DNA of 64,000 nucleotides from positions 62,001-126,000 of the forward strand of contig NZ_JALBUT010000007.1 of NCBI RefSeq assembly GCF_033971905.1, read 5' to 3'. The notes beneath the pieces were generated by a model that did no database searches, was not told the origin of the DNA, and saw only the letters and a list, made by a program, of their open reading frames with translations. A program made the translations under genes and the position numbers. Of the stretch, positions 1 to 8,548 are shown piece by piece (position 1 is the stretch's first letter; the number at the start of each line of letters is the position of its first letter). Source of the DNA: Intestinicryptomonas porci (GTDB lineage Bacteria; Verrucomicrobiota; Verrucomicrobiia; Opitutales; Intestinicryptomonadaceae).

Positions 1-287
1 ACTTTCAAGGCGACTTTCAATACGCCTTCCGCGCAAGCCATCTCCATGTTAAGAGGCACTGAAATATTCTCGCGCAAATTAAACAAATCTGCGTCCGTCA
101 TGTGCCTGCGATCCTCGCGCAAATGGGCTGTGATGGAATCTGCGCCGCCCTTTTGGGCAAGTCGGGCAAGCTCCAAAATGTCGGGTTCTACCACGATTTT
201 GGAATTTGCGCAGACATCGCGATAGCGCGCCTGGCGCAGAGTCGCGCCATGGTCTATGTTCACTCCTAATTTAACTCTGTTTTTCAT
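1..287 (-). CDS. pdxJ: Pyridoxine 5'-phosphate synthase PdxJ (N-terminal part)
   Basis: Only the first 95 codons are in the window; the gene runs off the left edge. The translation starts MKNRVKLGVNIDH and continues with TLRQAR (residues 16-21) and ITAHLREDRRH (52-62), signature stretches of PdxJ. This TIM-barrel enzyme condenses 3-amino-2-oxopropyl phosphate with 1-deoxyxylulose 5-phosphate to make pyridoxine phosphate in the DXP-dependent vitamin B6 pathway. The ATG overlaps the TGA of trkH (ATGA), so it is probably co-transcribed with trkA-trkH. The functional link to potassium uptake is not obvious. Confidence 0.93.
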   Translation of the reverse strand, partial: MKNRVKLGVNIDHGATLRQARYRDVCANSKIVVEPDILELARLAQKGGADSITAHLREDRRHMTDADLFNLRENISVPLNMEMACAEGVLKVALK

Positions 288-1762
288 TTGAAATTTCTCC
301 ATAGCGAAGGCATGAAAAGAGCCAAAACCGCATAAAATTCAAGCCTGCCCATAATCATTATTATCGACAACAAAAATTTGGATGAAGGGCTTAAAAATCC
401 GAATGTCTGCGTCGGCGAAGTCTCGTTAAGCCCGGGACCTATGTTCGATATTGCGGAAACAACCGTGGAAAGGCATCCTCCAAAAGACATCTTAGGCTCC
501 ATTGCCGAAAGCATTATCATTCCCAAAATCGCAATTACGGCATATAGCGACACAAACGACAAAATGTCGCGCACCTGCGAATCATACATTGCCTTTCCGT
601 TCATACGCACCAACCGCACGACGTTGGGCCTAAACGACTTTTCAATATCGTTTAAACCGATTTTTACAAGCGCAAGAGCCCTGAAAATTTTCAGCCCTCC
701 CGAAGTCGAACCCGAACAAGCTCCCGTCACAAACATAAAGAAAACCAAAACGTGCGTGATAGGAAGCCACGTCTGGTAGTCGATGTCGGCAAATCCCGTT
801 GAAGTTATTATTGAAACGACCGTAAACATTGAATCGGTCATATTTTTAAACAGTTTCGCAAAGCCGAAATGCCCGAAATCCGCCGTGGATAAAAATATGC
901 CGGCAGCCAGCATCAAAACTATCGCGGCATAGACTTTGAGCTCGCTGTTTTGCAAGACTTCCCTGAACTTGCCTTTTAAAATCATTATTATGACGGCGAA
1001 ATTCATACCGCCTATAAACATGAAAACAATGGCAATCCATTTGATTGAAACAGACGGGTAAGCCGAAAAGCTGTTGTTTTTAACGCTGAATCCGCCTGTC
1101 GAAACCGTCGTCATCATGTGGCAAACAGCCTCGAACATCGGCATTTTTGCAATATAGTAGGCAAAACAGCAGAGAGCCGACAAGCCGACATACAAGGCAA
1201 TTATCCTGAAAACCTTGCTTTGCAGCCTTTCGCCGTCAATCATGGAGGCGTCCCTGTTCGACTCGCTCAAATAAATCGCCTTTGCACCCGTGCCAAGAGA
1301 CGACAAAAGCGCGACGAAGAAAATGACGACGCCCAAGCCACCTATCCACTGGGTTAACGCCCTCCAAAACAAAATGCTTTTGGGGAAAGACTCCACATTG
1401 CCGAAAACGCTCGCCCCCGTTGACGTAAATCCGCTTACAGACTCGAAAAAAGCGTCCGAAAAACCGCAATTTAAAATCAAGAGATATGGCGTAGACCCCA
1501 AAATCGAGCATAAAATCCACCCAAGACCTACAACGCACAAGGCTTCTTTTCTGAATATCTTTTTTGACGAATTTCTTGCGGGCAAATAAAATATCGCGCT
1601 GAAAACCACGGCGATTGCAACAGACGCAATCCAAGATTCGTACGCCCCCGCCTCAACTGCGTTTTCAGAATAGTACATGGAAACGCACAAAGCCGCCCCG
1701 AATGCGACTGAAATTGTCGCAAATATGATAGAAAGCAGCTTGAATATTATTGAGTAGTTCAT
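284..1762 (-). CDS. trkH: Trk potassium uptake membrane subunit TrkH
   Basis: 492-residue polytopic inner-membrane protein of the TrkH/KtrB cation symporter superfamily. The four pore loops are visible: TSTGAS (113-118), TTVSTGG (218-224), ITSTGF (319-324) and SNIGPG (439-444), each with the central glycine that builds the K+ selectivity filter. It is the ion-conducting subunit and works with the cytosolic NAD(H)-binding TrkA encoded three bases upstream. The length fits the family. It ends in an ATGA overlap with pdxJ, suggesting a trkA-trkH-pdxJ transcription unit. Confidence 0.95.
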   Translation of the reverse strand: MNYSIIFKLLSIIFATISVAFGAALCVSMYYSENAVEAGAYESWIASVAIAVVFSAIFYLPARNSSKKIFRKEALCVVGLGWILCSILGSTPYLLILNCGFSDAFFESVSGFTSTGASVFGNVESFPKSILFWRALTQWIGGLGVVIFFVALLSSLGTGAKAIYLSESNRDASMIDGERLQSKVFRIIALYVGLSALCCFAYYIAKMPMFEAVCHMMTTVSTGGFSVKNNSFSAYPSVSIKWIAIVFMFIGGMNFAVIIMILKGKFREVLQNSELKVYAAIVLMLAAGIFLSTADFGHFGFAKLFKNMTDSMFTVVSIITSTGFADIDYQTWLPITHVLVFFMFVTGACSGSTSGGLKIFRALALVKIGLNDIEKSFRPNVVRLVRMNGKAMYDSQVRDILSFVSLYAVIAILGMIMLSAMEPKMSFGGCLSTVVSAISNIGPGLNETSPTQTFGFLSPSSKFLLSIIMIMGRLEFYAVLALFMPSLWRNFK

Positions 1763-1765
1763 TTT

Positions 1766-3118
1766 TCAGCCCACCAAAAGAGAGACCAGTTTTTTGACGT
1801 TCTCTTTGGACGATATGGCAATCAGCCTGTCCCCCGCGCTTATGACATCGTTTGCGGAGGGAACTTTTGAAGTGTTTTTGTGCATCAAAGCGGCGATTAT
1901 GCAGCCGTGGGGCAGGTTTGCCTCGAATATTCTCTTGCCTGCGCACTTGCTGTTTTCCGAAACCCTGACTTCGATAAGCTCGACGTTTTCATCGTCAAGC
2001 TTACCGACTTTCGCGTACTTTTCCTTTGAAAGATACCTGAAAATTTCGGACGCCGTCACCCTTCGCGGAGAAAGCACCAAGTCAAGCCCCATGATTTCAG
2101 ACATATTGCTTAAAACAGCTTCGTAGTCGGGCTTGTTTATGGTAAGGTGAATGTGCTTTACGCCAAGCTTTTTGGCTTGAAGCCCGGTCATGATATTTTC
2201 CTCGTCGTCGCGCGTGCAGGCGACGAAGTAGTCGGCGTCTCCTATGTCTTCTTCTTCCAAGAGTTTAAGAGAGGTTGCCGTGCCGTTTATAACCGTTATT
2301 TTCGGAAAATTTTCGGCAATGGACTTGCACAAATTCAAGTCGGGCTCGATAATCCTTACTTGAAAGCGCGGATGCGACAAAAGCCTCGCAAGAGAAATTG
2401 CGATGTCTGTTGCGCCGTAAATCACTACACTTGTTTTCGGGAGCGATTTTTCGCCCGTGAAAATTCTGCTTTTCTCAAAAAGATTTCGGGAAGAGCCCAA
2501 AACCGTCACAATGTCGCCCTCGCAAAGTTTGGTGTCGGCAGTGGCGATAAACATTTTGCCGCCGCGCTGAACGTAGCCGACCCTCATTTCATCGGGAAAT
2601 TTTATGTCGCGCAAAGGCTTTCCGAGAAGTTTCGACTCCGCCGCGACTTCAACCCTCTGCACTTCGATTTCCCCCCTCGCGAAATCTTCGACCGCAACGC
2701 GCTCGGGATTGCGTATCGCCTTGGCAAATTCCACCGCGCAAAGAGCCTCGGGATTTAAAAGGTAGTCGATGTTGAAATAGTCCTGATAGTTTAAAACGGA
2801 ATTGTCGGCGTAAACCTGGTCGTGAATTCTGGCGGCGGTGAATTTTGCGCCGAGCTTGCTTGCTATCGCGCAGGCAACTATGTTTATCTGGTCGTGCGAT
2901 GTCATCGCCAAAAAGAAGTCGCAAGAGCCCGCGCCCGCGCTTTTCAACACTTTTGCGGAAGCTCCGTTTCCCGCAACCACGCGCACGTCCTGCTCTTCTT
3001 CGAGGCTCAAAGCCGTCTCTTCGGAAGTTTCTATCAAAGTTACGTCATCGTCCCTCTCGCTCAAAAGCTGGGATAAATACCTGCCGACTTCGCCTGCGCC
3101 TACTATTACAATTTTCAT
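1766..3118 (-). CDS. trkA: Trk potassium uptake regulatory subunit TrkA
   Basis: 450 residues arranged as two tandem RCK units, the normal TrkA layout. The first Rossmann domain opens with VGAGEVG (6-12), and a second nucleotide-binding half starts near residue 230 (VVIYGATD). Each is followed by a TrkA_C-type domain. The protein is peripheral and gates TrkH in response to bound nucleotide. It is the first gene of the trkA-trkH-pdxJ unit; the 120-bp gap to the divergent purE should hold both promoters. No sensor kinase or separate K+ regulator lies nearby. Confidence 0.95.
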   Translation of the reverse strand: MKIVIVGAGEVGRYLSQLLSERDDDVTLIETSEETALSLEEEQDVRVVAGNGASAKVLKSAGAGSCDFFLAMTSHDQINIVACAIASKLGAKFTAARIHDQVYADNSVLNYQDYFNIDYLLNPEALCAVEFAKAIRNPERVAVEDFARGEIEVQRVEVAAESKLLGKPLRDIKFPDEMRVGYVQRGGKMFIATADTKLCEGDIVTVLGSSRNLFEKSRIFTGEKSLPKTSVVIYGATDIAISLARLLSHPRFQVRIIEPDLNLCKSIAENFPKITVINGTATSLKLLEEEDIGDADYFVACTRDDEENIMTGLQAKKLGVKHIHLTINKPDYEAVLSNMSEIMGLDLVLSPRRVTASEIFRYLSKEKYAKVGKLDDENVELIEVRVSENSKCAGKRIFEANLPHGCIIAALMHKNTSKVPSANDVISAGDRLIAISSKENVKKLVSLLVG

Positions 3119-3239
3119 TTTATAAAAAATTTACGCTTTAACCTATCAAAGAAACTCCGTTAAGAAAAGCTTTTTATTTGACCCGCAAAAGCGGATTATT
3201 TTGCTTGCAAACATCGCCTTTGATTTAAAAATAAACCCC

Positions 3240-3737
3240 ATGTTAAACGAAAAAAATCCTGAAGTCCTTATTATAATGGGTAGCAAAAGCGATTGGGAAA
3301 CAATGCAGCACTGCGCCAAAACCCTCGACAATTTAGGCATTGCCTACGACCGCGCAATAGCGTCGGCGCACCGCACGCCCGCAAAGGCGGAAGAGCTTGC
3401 CCGCACTGCGGAAGGGCGCGGAGTAAAGGTAATCATTGCAGCCGCGGGAGGCGCCGCGCACCTTGCGGGCGTCCTGGCCTCGCAAACGCATCTTCCCATC
3501 TTGGGAGTTCCCATGAAGGGCTGGGCATTAGACGGCTTGGATTCGCTTCTTTCAACAGTCCAAATGCCGAGAGGCGTTCCCGTAATGACTTTTGCAATCG
3601 GCAAGGCGGGGGCGGTAAACGCCGCAGTCGCGGCACTGCAAATCCTCGCGCTTTCAAACGCCGACAGGCGCAAAACCCTGATTGAGTTCAGGGAAAGGCA
3701 GACGCAAGAAGTTCTATCCGCAAAATTTGAAGACTAA
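3240..3737 (+). CDS. purE: N5-carboxyaminoimidazole ribonucleotide mutase PurE (class I)
   Basis: Class I PurE, which moves the carboxyl group of N5-CAIR to C4 to form CAIR in de novo purine synthesis. Motifs seen are IIMGSKSDW near the N terminus (phosphate/ribose loop), SAHRTP (catalytic His loop) and AAGGAAHLAG. The ATG at 3240 gives 165 residues, the normal size; an upstream in-frame TTG at 3201 would add a 13-residue extension with no family counterpart, so I prefer 3240. No purK is adjacent. queF follows after one base, so the two are probably co-transcribed. Confidence 0.95.
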   Translation: MLNEKNPEVLIIMGSKSDWETMQHCAKTLDNLGIAYDRAIASAHRTPAKAEELARTAEGRGVKVIIAAAGGAAHLAGVLASQTHLPILGVPMKGWALDGLDSLLSTVQMPRGVPVMTFAIGKAGAVNAAVAALQILALSNADRRKTLIEFRERQTQEVLSAKFED

Positions 3738-3738
3738 T

Positions 3739-4164
3739 ATGGCAAAATCAACGTCGGAAAGAAAATCAAAGAAAAATGAATTTGGCTTGAAACTGCTGGG
3801 CAAAAAGCTGAACAAGCCCTCCAAAATTCTCGAAACATTCCCAAACCGCGACAAAAACCGCAAATACGCCGTCGAGCTTACGACAGACGAATTTACCTGC
3901 CTTTGCCCCATTACGGGACAGCCCGATTTCGCAAAAATCACAATCCGTTATATCCCGAACGAAAAGATTGTGGAAAGCAAGTCGCTTAAATTCTACCTTT
4001 GGAGTTTCCGAAACGAGGGATGCTTCCATGAACATGTTGTAAACGTCATTTTAAACGACTTGGTTTCGGCAATGCAGCCACACTGGTGCGAAGTTGAAGG
4101 CATTTTCAATGCAAGAGGCGGTATCGCGATAAAAGTCAACGCCGAACACGGAAAAAAGGAATAA
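3739..4164 (+). CDS. queF: NADPH-dependent preQ0 reductase QueF
   Basis: 141 residues, the short unimodular type of QueF, which reduces the nitrile of 7-cyano-7-deazaguanine to preQ1 for queuosine in tRNA. The catalytic Cys lies in LCPITGQPD (C56). The QueF motif ESKSLKFYL (79-87) binds NADPH, and FHEH (96-99) matches the substrate-binding His/Glu region. The start is the ATG one base after the purE stop; a longer in-frame start inside purE is unlikely. An exported protein of unknown function begins two bases downstream. Confidence 0.95.
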   Translation: MAKSTSERKSKKNEFGLKLLGKKLNKPSKILETFPNRDKNRKYAVELTTDEFTCLCPITGQPDFAKITIRYIPNEKIVESKSLKFYLWSFRNEGCFHEHVVNVILNDLVSAMQPHWCEVEGIFNARGGIAIKVNAEHGKKE

Positions 4165-4166
4165 AA

Positions 4167-5111
4167 ATGAAACTGAAAACCTTGATGATTTTTTTGTTCG
4201 CCCTTCCCTTTTCACTTTCATACGCGGAAAAAATAACAGCGGAAAGCTACGCATTCCCGTATGTCTTGAAAATCGACTCAAAAGACGTGGTGTCCAAAAA
4301 TTCGATAACCCTGTCCCGCGCAAATTTTGAAAATCCAAACACAAACCGCGCGATAAAAGACGCCCTTTTTGCAATCCTAAACCAGACGGAAAACTTCGAC
4401 AACCACATCTTGGACCCAAAGGACATAAAGAAGGCAAAATCATTTTTAAAAAGGCTTGGCGACCCCAAAAAAGCTCTGATAACAAACTGCGTTTTTTGGA
4501 ATCCCAAAAGCGACGCACTGGCTTTCTTTAAAAGCCCCGAAAGCAAGTTGCGCCCCGACATGAACTACTTTGCCTTAAAACTCGACGGCGGAATTTGGAA
4601 GTGGGACGTATCCGCAAAAAACAACCTTATTTCAATACTGTCCGAATCGGTGAGAAACGCCAATCCATCGCGTTCAAACAACGAGCCGTTTTATTCCGAC
4701 ATCGAATTTATCGACATATCAAACGGCAAAAACGCGGACTTGCCCGTGCTGAAATTTTACAAGGAAGCGCAAGCTGAATTTTACAGGCTTAACCTGCCCG
4801 CATACGCTGAAATAATGACGCCTAAATCGAGAGAAGTCTATACCGCGCAATATCTTTCAATGACTTTGGACGAACAGAAAGACGCGCTTAAAGAATACAT
4901 AACATACCATAAAAAGTTTAAATTCATAGCAAAGTTCAATGAAGCTTATGTCATCGTGTTCACGCGCGAAAAAGACGGCAAAATAAACTCCTATGACGCC
5001 GCGTTCATAATCGAAAAAGACGGCAAATTTATGCTCGCCAATTTCGGGCAAAACCAGGGCTTTGTAGCCGACATGCTTATTTCCATAGCGCGCCGCAGCG
5101 CGGAAAAATAA
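4167..5111 (+). CDS. Exported protein of unknown function
   Basis: I do not recognise this 314-residue protein. It starts with a clear signal peptide (MKLKTLMIFLFALPFSLSYA, likely cut after about residue 20), so it is exported to the periplasm or outer surface. The rest is soluble, rich in Lys, Asp and Asn, with no cysteine pattern, repeat or transmembrane helix. It begins two bases after queF and is followed by a strong terminator, so it is the last gene of purE-queF-unknown; the reason for this grouping is unclear. Confidence 0.75.
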   Translation: MKLKTLMIFLFALPFSLSYAEKITAESYAFPYVLKIDSKDVVSKNSITLSRANFENPNTNRAIKDALFAILNQTENFDNHILDPKDIKKAKSFLKRLGDPKKALITNCVFWNPKSDALAFFKSPESKLRPDMNYFALKLDGGIWKWDVSAKNNLISILSESVRNANPSRSNNEPFYSDIEFIDISNGKNADLPVLKFYKEAQAEFYRLNLPAYAEIMTPKSREVYTAQYLSMTLDEQKDALKEYITYHKKFKFIAKFNEAYVIVFTREKDGKINSYDAAFIIEKDGKFMLANFGQNQGFVADMLISIARRSAEK

Positions 5112-5130
5112 GAAAGTGCAAATTTCTATT

Positions 5131-5162
5131 TCACGCCGCAAGAAAAAATTGCGGCGTTTTTT
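5131..5162 (+). terminator. Rho-independent terminator after the purE-queF-unknown unit
   Basis: A 9-bp stem (ACGCCGCAA with TTGCGGCGT) closes a 7-base A-rich loop and is followed by a run of six T. Confidence 0.85.
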
Positions 5163-5242
5163 GTCTTGCCATTTCAAAATTGATTTAAAAAATAAAATGA
5201 AACTTTTTTAGCAATCGGGCGTTTTATTTTTACAAACACACT

Positions 5243-7171
5243 ATGTTGAAAAAAGCATTCAGGGGGATTTTTTTCGGAATATCGATGGCAGCCATCGCGG
5301 TATGCCCCGAAGCCTCTTTGTTCGCGCAAAAGAATAATTTGGGCGAAAATCAAAACGGCGCAAAATCCGAAAAAAAATCAAACATTCTGCGCCTTGAAAT
5401 CAAGGCAAAAGAAAATCTTTTAACTGTGGGTGTTCCGTCTAAAATTACAATCACCGCCCATTTTAAAGACGGAAGCCCTCCGCAAGACATTACAAGCACA
5501 GCAAAAATCAAACCAAGCGCGGACTTGGAAATCGAAAACGGCGCAATTACGGCAAGAAAGGCGGGGTTTCATACGCTGAACGCCTCGCATGAAAGGACAT
5601 TTGTCTCTGCGGCATTTTACGCAAAAAACGAAACGCCAAAGACCTCTGTAAAAAAATCGAATAAAGCAAAAAAGGCAACTCCGCGTTCGCCGTCAAAAAT
5701 CGATACATTCATAAACGAAAATTTAGAAATTTGCGAAGTTGAACCCTCCGAAAAATGTTCCGACGGCGAATTTTTAAGGCGGCTTTACCTTGACGCAACG
5801 GGACTTCTGCCTGACGCAAAAACAGCCGAAGATTTTTTGAAGAGCCAAGACAAGGCAAAGCGCGAAAAGGCGGTTAATAAAGTTATGGGTTCACCCGAAT
5901 TTTTGGATATGCTTTCAATGCGCCTTTCCGATGTTCTGCGCATAAAAAGCGAATTTCCAAGCAACCTCTGGCCAAACGCCGCGCAAGCTTACCACACTTG
6001 GATAAGAGATTCGCTTGAAAGCGGCGTTCCATATGACATTTTGGCGCGGGAAATGTTGCTTTCGTCGGGAAGCAACTTCAAAAATCCGCCCGTGAATTTT
6101 TATAGAGCCGTAAACGAAAAGAACGCGGAAAATTTCGCCGAAGCCGCCGCCCTCGTATTCATGGGAGTGCGCACAAACTGCGTCAAATGCCACCCCCACC
6201 CCGAAGAATCATGGACGGAAGAGGACGGCAAAAAGTTCGCCGCAATTTTCAAGCACCTGTCGTTTAAAAAATCAAAGGAATGGAAAGAGGAAATACTGAC
6301 CTTTGACATACCCGGCAAAAATCCCCAAGAATTTCAAATATTCGGCGAAAAAATAACTTCGGAAGCAGGAAAAGACCCGCGCGAAGCCTTCGTAAAATGG
6401 CTTACCGACGAGAAAAATCCGTACTTTGCGAAAATCGCCGTAAACAGGATTTGGCACTGGATTTTCGGCGCGGGAATTACAAACCCTGCCGACGACCTGC
6501 GCCCAAACAAAATTTCGTCAAATCCTAAACTTGAAAAATATCTTGAAGACGTCTTCGTAAAATCGGGCTACGACTTAAAGGCGGTATTTAAGGAAATATT
6601 TTTATCTGACGCCTACTCGCGCTCAAGCCGCACAAATCCATCAAACGCAAACGACGACACCCTGTTTTCGCGCCACATTCCCGCGCGGCTTGATGCGGAG
6701 AGCTTAAACGACATAATTAGCGGAATTTTCGGAGTTTACCAGCCGTTTAAAAGCATAACGCCCGAACCCTACGCGTTCTGGCCCGAAGATTTCAGGGCAA
6801 TCCAACTGCACGACGGCAGTGTTTCAAACCCGTTTTTAACCCTGTTTGGGAAACCGGGCAGAAATTCGTCGCACCTAAACGACCGCTCAAACAAGCTTTC
6901 CATGCAGCAGATTTTGCACTTGCTCGGCTCTTCAAACATAAATTCGAAGCTCGACAAGTCGCAATTTTTAAAAGACCTCGCAAAACAGCCAATTCCGCCG
7001 CACAAAAAAATAACAACCCTCTATTTGACTTTTCTTACAAGATTTCCCACACAAAAAGAGCTCGATGCGTCAAAAAAATATTTGGAAGAAAACGCAAAAA
7101 CGACTTACGAAGGCTTAAAAGACATCGCTTGGGCGCTAATAAACACAAAGGAATTTCTATTTAAACTCTAA
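5243..7171 (+). CDS. DUF1549/DUF1553 exported protein with Ig-like N terminus
   Basis: 642 residues with a signal peptide. Roughly residues 50-135 look like a bacterial Ig-like domain (LTVGVPSKITITAHFKDG). DUF1549 covers about 155-350 (FLRRLYLDATGLLPDA) and DUF1553 about 395-635 (NPYFAKIAVNRIWHWIFG). Both are Planctomycetota/Verrucomicrobiota families almost always encoded next to DUF1501 proteins, as here. A CVKCH motif (C313, C316, H317) sits in the usual DUF1549 position; full-length relatives often add a cytochrome c domain, absent here. The biochemical function is not established; a role in surface polysaccharide metabolism is inferred from the GH92 neighbour. Confidence 0.88.
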   Translation: MLKKAFRGIFFGISMAAIAVCPEASLFAQKNNLGENQNGAKSEKKSNILRLEIKAKENLLTVGVPSKITITAHFKDGSPPQDITSTAKIKPSADLEIENGAITARKAGFHTLNASHERTFVSAAFYAKNETPKTSVKKSNKAKKATPRSPSKIDTFINENLEICEVEPSEKCSDGEFLRRLYLDATGLLPDAKTAEDFLKSQDKAKREKAVNKVMGSPEFLDMLSMRLSDVLRIKSEFPSNLWPNAAQAYHTWIRDSLESGVPYDILAREMLLSSGSNFKNPPVNFYRAVNEKNAENFAEAAALVFMGVRTNCVKCHPHPEESWTEEDGKKFAAIFKHLSFKKSKEWKEEILTFDIPGKNPQEFQIFGEKITSEAGKDPREAFVKWLTDEKNPYFAKIAVNRIWHWIFGAGITNPADDLRPNKISSNPKLEKYLEDVFVKSGYDLKAVFKEIFLSDAYSRSSRTNPSNANDDTLFSRHIPARLDAESLNDIISGIFGVYQPFKSITPEPYAFWPEDFRAIQLHDGSVSNPFLTLFGKPGRNSSHLNDRSNKLSMQQILHLLGSSNINSKLDKSQFLKDLAKQPIPPHKKITTLYLTFLTRFPTQKELDASKKYLEENAKTTYEGLKDIAWALINTKEFLFKL

Positions 7172-7185
7172 CGCAAGGCTAAAAA

Positions 7186-8547
7186 ATGAACACCCAATAT
7201 TTATGCTCGCGCCGCGATTTCATTAAATTCGGCGCGGTGACAGCGGCGGGGCTTGCACTAAACCGCCTTTTAAGCCCGTCTCTTTTGGCGATGGACGCCC
7301 CTGCGCAAACGCCCAAGGCAAAGGCGGTAATTTCAATTTTCCTTGCGGGAGGTCCGTGCCACATCGACACTTTCGACCCAAAGCCCGAAGCTGCAAGCGG
7401 CATAATCGGCCCATATACGAAAATATGCCCGACCAATGTTGACGGCATAGTAATTTCCCAAACAATGCCGCTTACCGCTAAGTGCGCCGACAAATATTCA
7501 ATCATTCGCGGAATGACCCACAAGGACAACTCGCACGAAGTTTCAACCTACATGATGCTTTCGGGTGTTCCCGCAGGCGGGGAATTGGTGTACCCTTCGA
7601 TGGGCTCAATCATTTCATCAAAAGTCGCAAGAAAATCGGGAGCGGATCTTCCCGCATTCATCTCAATCATGGATCCCTATTCAAGGTTTGACGAATCAGG
7701 ATTTATCGGCGAAAGCGGAAGGTCGTTTGCGGCGTCGGGCATAATTTCGCGCGCGGATTTGGAGCTTGAAAACAAGAAAAAGCCTCGCCCATCGAAATTA
7801 AAAAACGACGCAATGCGCATACAATCGCGCAGAGACTTGCTTTCAGCCCTCGACAATCTTGCCGAACTTCCCACGCAGGAAATGCAAAACGCGGACTCCC
7901 AACGGCAGACGGCGTTTTCAATGCTGGCAGGCAACGGAAAAAAGGCTTTCGACTTGTCGCTTGAGCCGCAAAAAACTCGCGAAGCCTATGGAACGGCAAA
8001 AAGCGGAGCCGAAAAGTACTACGGACAGCAGCTCCTGCTTGCGAGAAGGCTCGTCGAAGCGGGAGCGACTTATGTAAACGTAATGCTCCACGGCTGGGAC
8101 ACGCACAAAAAGCACTTTGAGGCGATGTCAACACTTCTGCCCGCTCTCGACAAGGCTTACGCCGCGTTAATAAACGACCTCGATGAACGCGGGCTTCTAA
8201 AAACAACAATCGTAACGCTAGGCGGAGAGTTCGGCAGAACTCCAAAAATCATGTATAACACCCCTTGGATGGGCGGGCGCAACCACTTTGGGGCGGCATT
8301 CAGCTGGCTTGTCGCAGGAGGCGGCTTCAAGGGCGGAAACGTTGTCGGAAAGACCGACGAGACAGGCTCAAACGTAGTAGAACGCCCCGTATATCCATGG
8401 GATTTGAGCGCGAGCATTTACGCGCTTGCGGGCGTTGATACAAATTCTCCTCTCCCCCACCCGACGGGCTGTGTAGCGAAGGTCGTCCCCGCTGAAGTCG
8501 GCGAAAAAGATTCGGGCGGAATGCTTTCAGAAATTATGGAAATTTGA
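7186..8547 (+). CDS. DUF1501 family protein, alkaline-phosphatase-like fold, Tat-type signal
   Basis: 453 residues. The N terminus CSRRDFIKFGAVTAAG carries a twin-arginine export motif (RRDF) followed by a hydrophobic stretch. FLAGGPCHIDTFDPKP and GGEFGRTP are DUF1501 hallmarks. The family is related to sulfatases and alkaline phosphatases, so a metal-dependent hydrolase acting outside the cytoplasm is likely, but the substrate is unknown. It starts 14 bases after the DUF1549/DUF1553 gene and is followed one base later by the PPC-like gene, indicating one operon. Confidence 0.9.
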   Translation: MNTQYLCSRRDFIKFGAVTAAGLALNRLLSPSLLAMDAPAQTPKAKAVISIFLAGGPCHIDTFDPKPEAASGIIGPYTKICPTNVDGIVISQTMPLTAKCADKYSIIRGMTHKDNSHEVSTYMMLSGVPAGGELVYPSMGSIISSKVARKSGADLPAFISIMDPYSRFDESGFIGESGRSFAASGIISRADLELENKKKPRPSKLKNDAMRIQSRRDLLSALDNLAELPTQEMQNADSQRQTAFSMLAGNGKKAFDLSLEPQKTREAYGTAKSGAEKYYGQQLLLARRLVEAGATYVNVMLHGWDTHKKHFEAMSTLLPALDKAYAALINDLDERGLLKTTIVTLGGEFGRTPKIMYNTPWMGGRNHFGAAFSWLVAGGGFKGGNVVGKTDETGSNVVERPVYPWDLSASIYALAGVDTNSPLPHPTGCVAKVVPAEVGEKDSGGMLSEIMEI

Positions 8548-8548
8548 T

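Noticed and set aside
5243..7171. The CVKCH motif as evidence for a cytochrome c.
   Set aside because: A single CxxCH within DUF1549 is a conserved part of that family and no cytochrome c fold surrounds it, so heme binding cannot be claimed.
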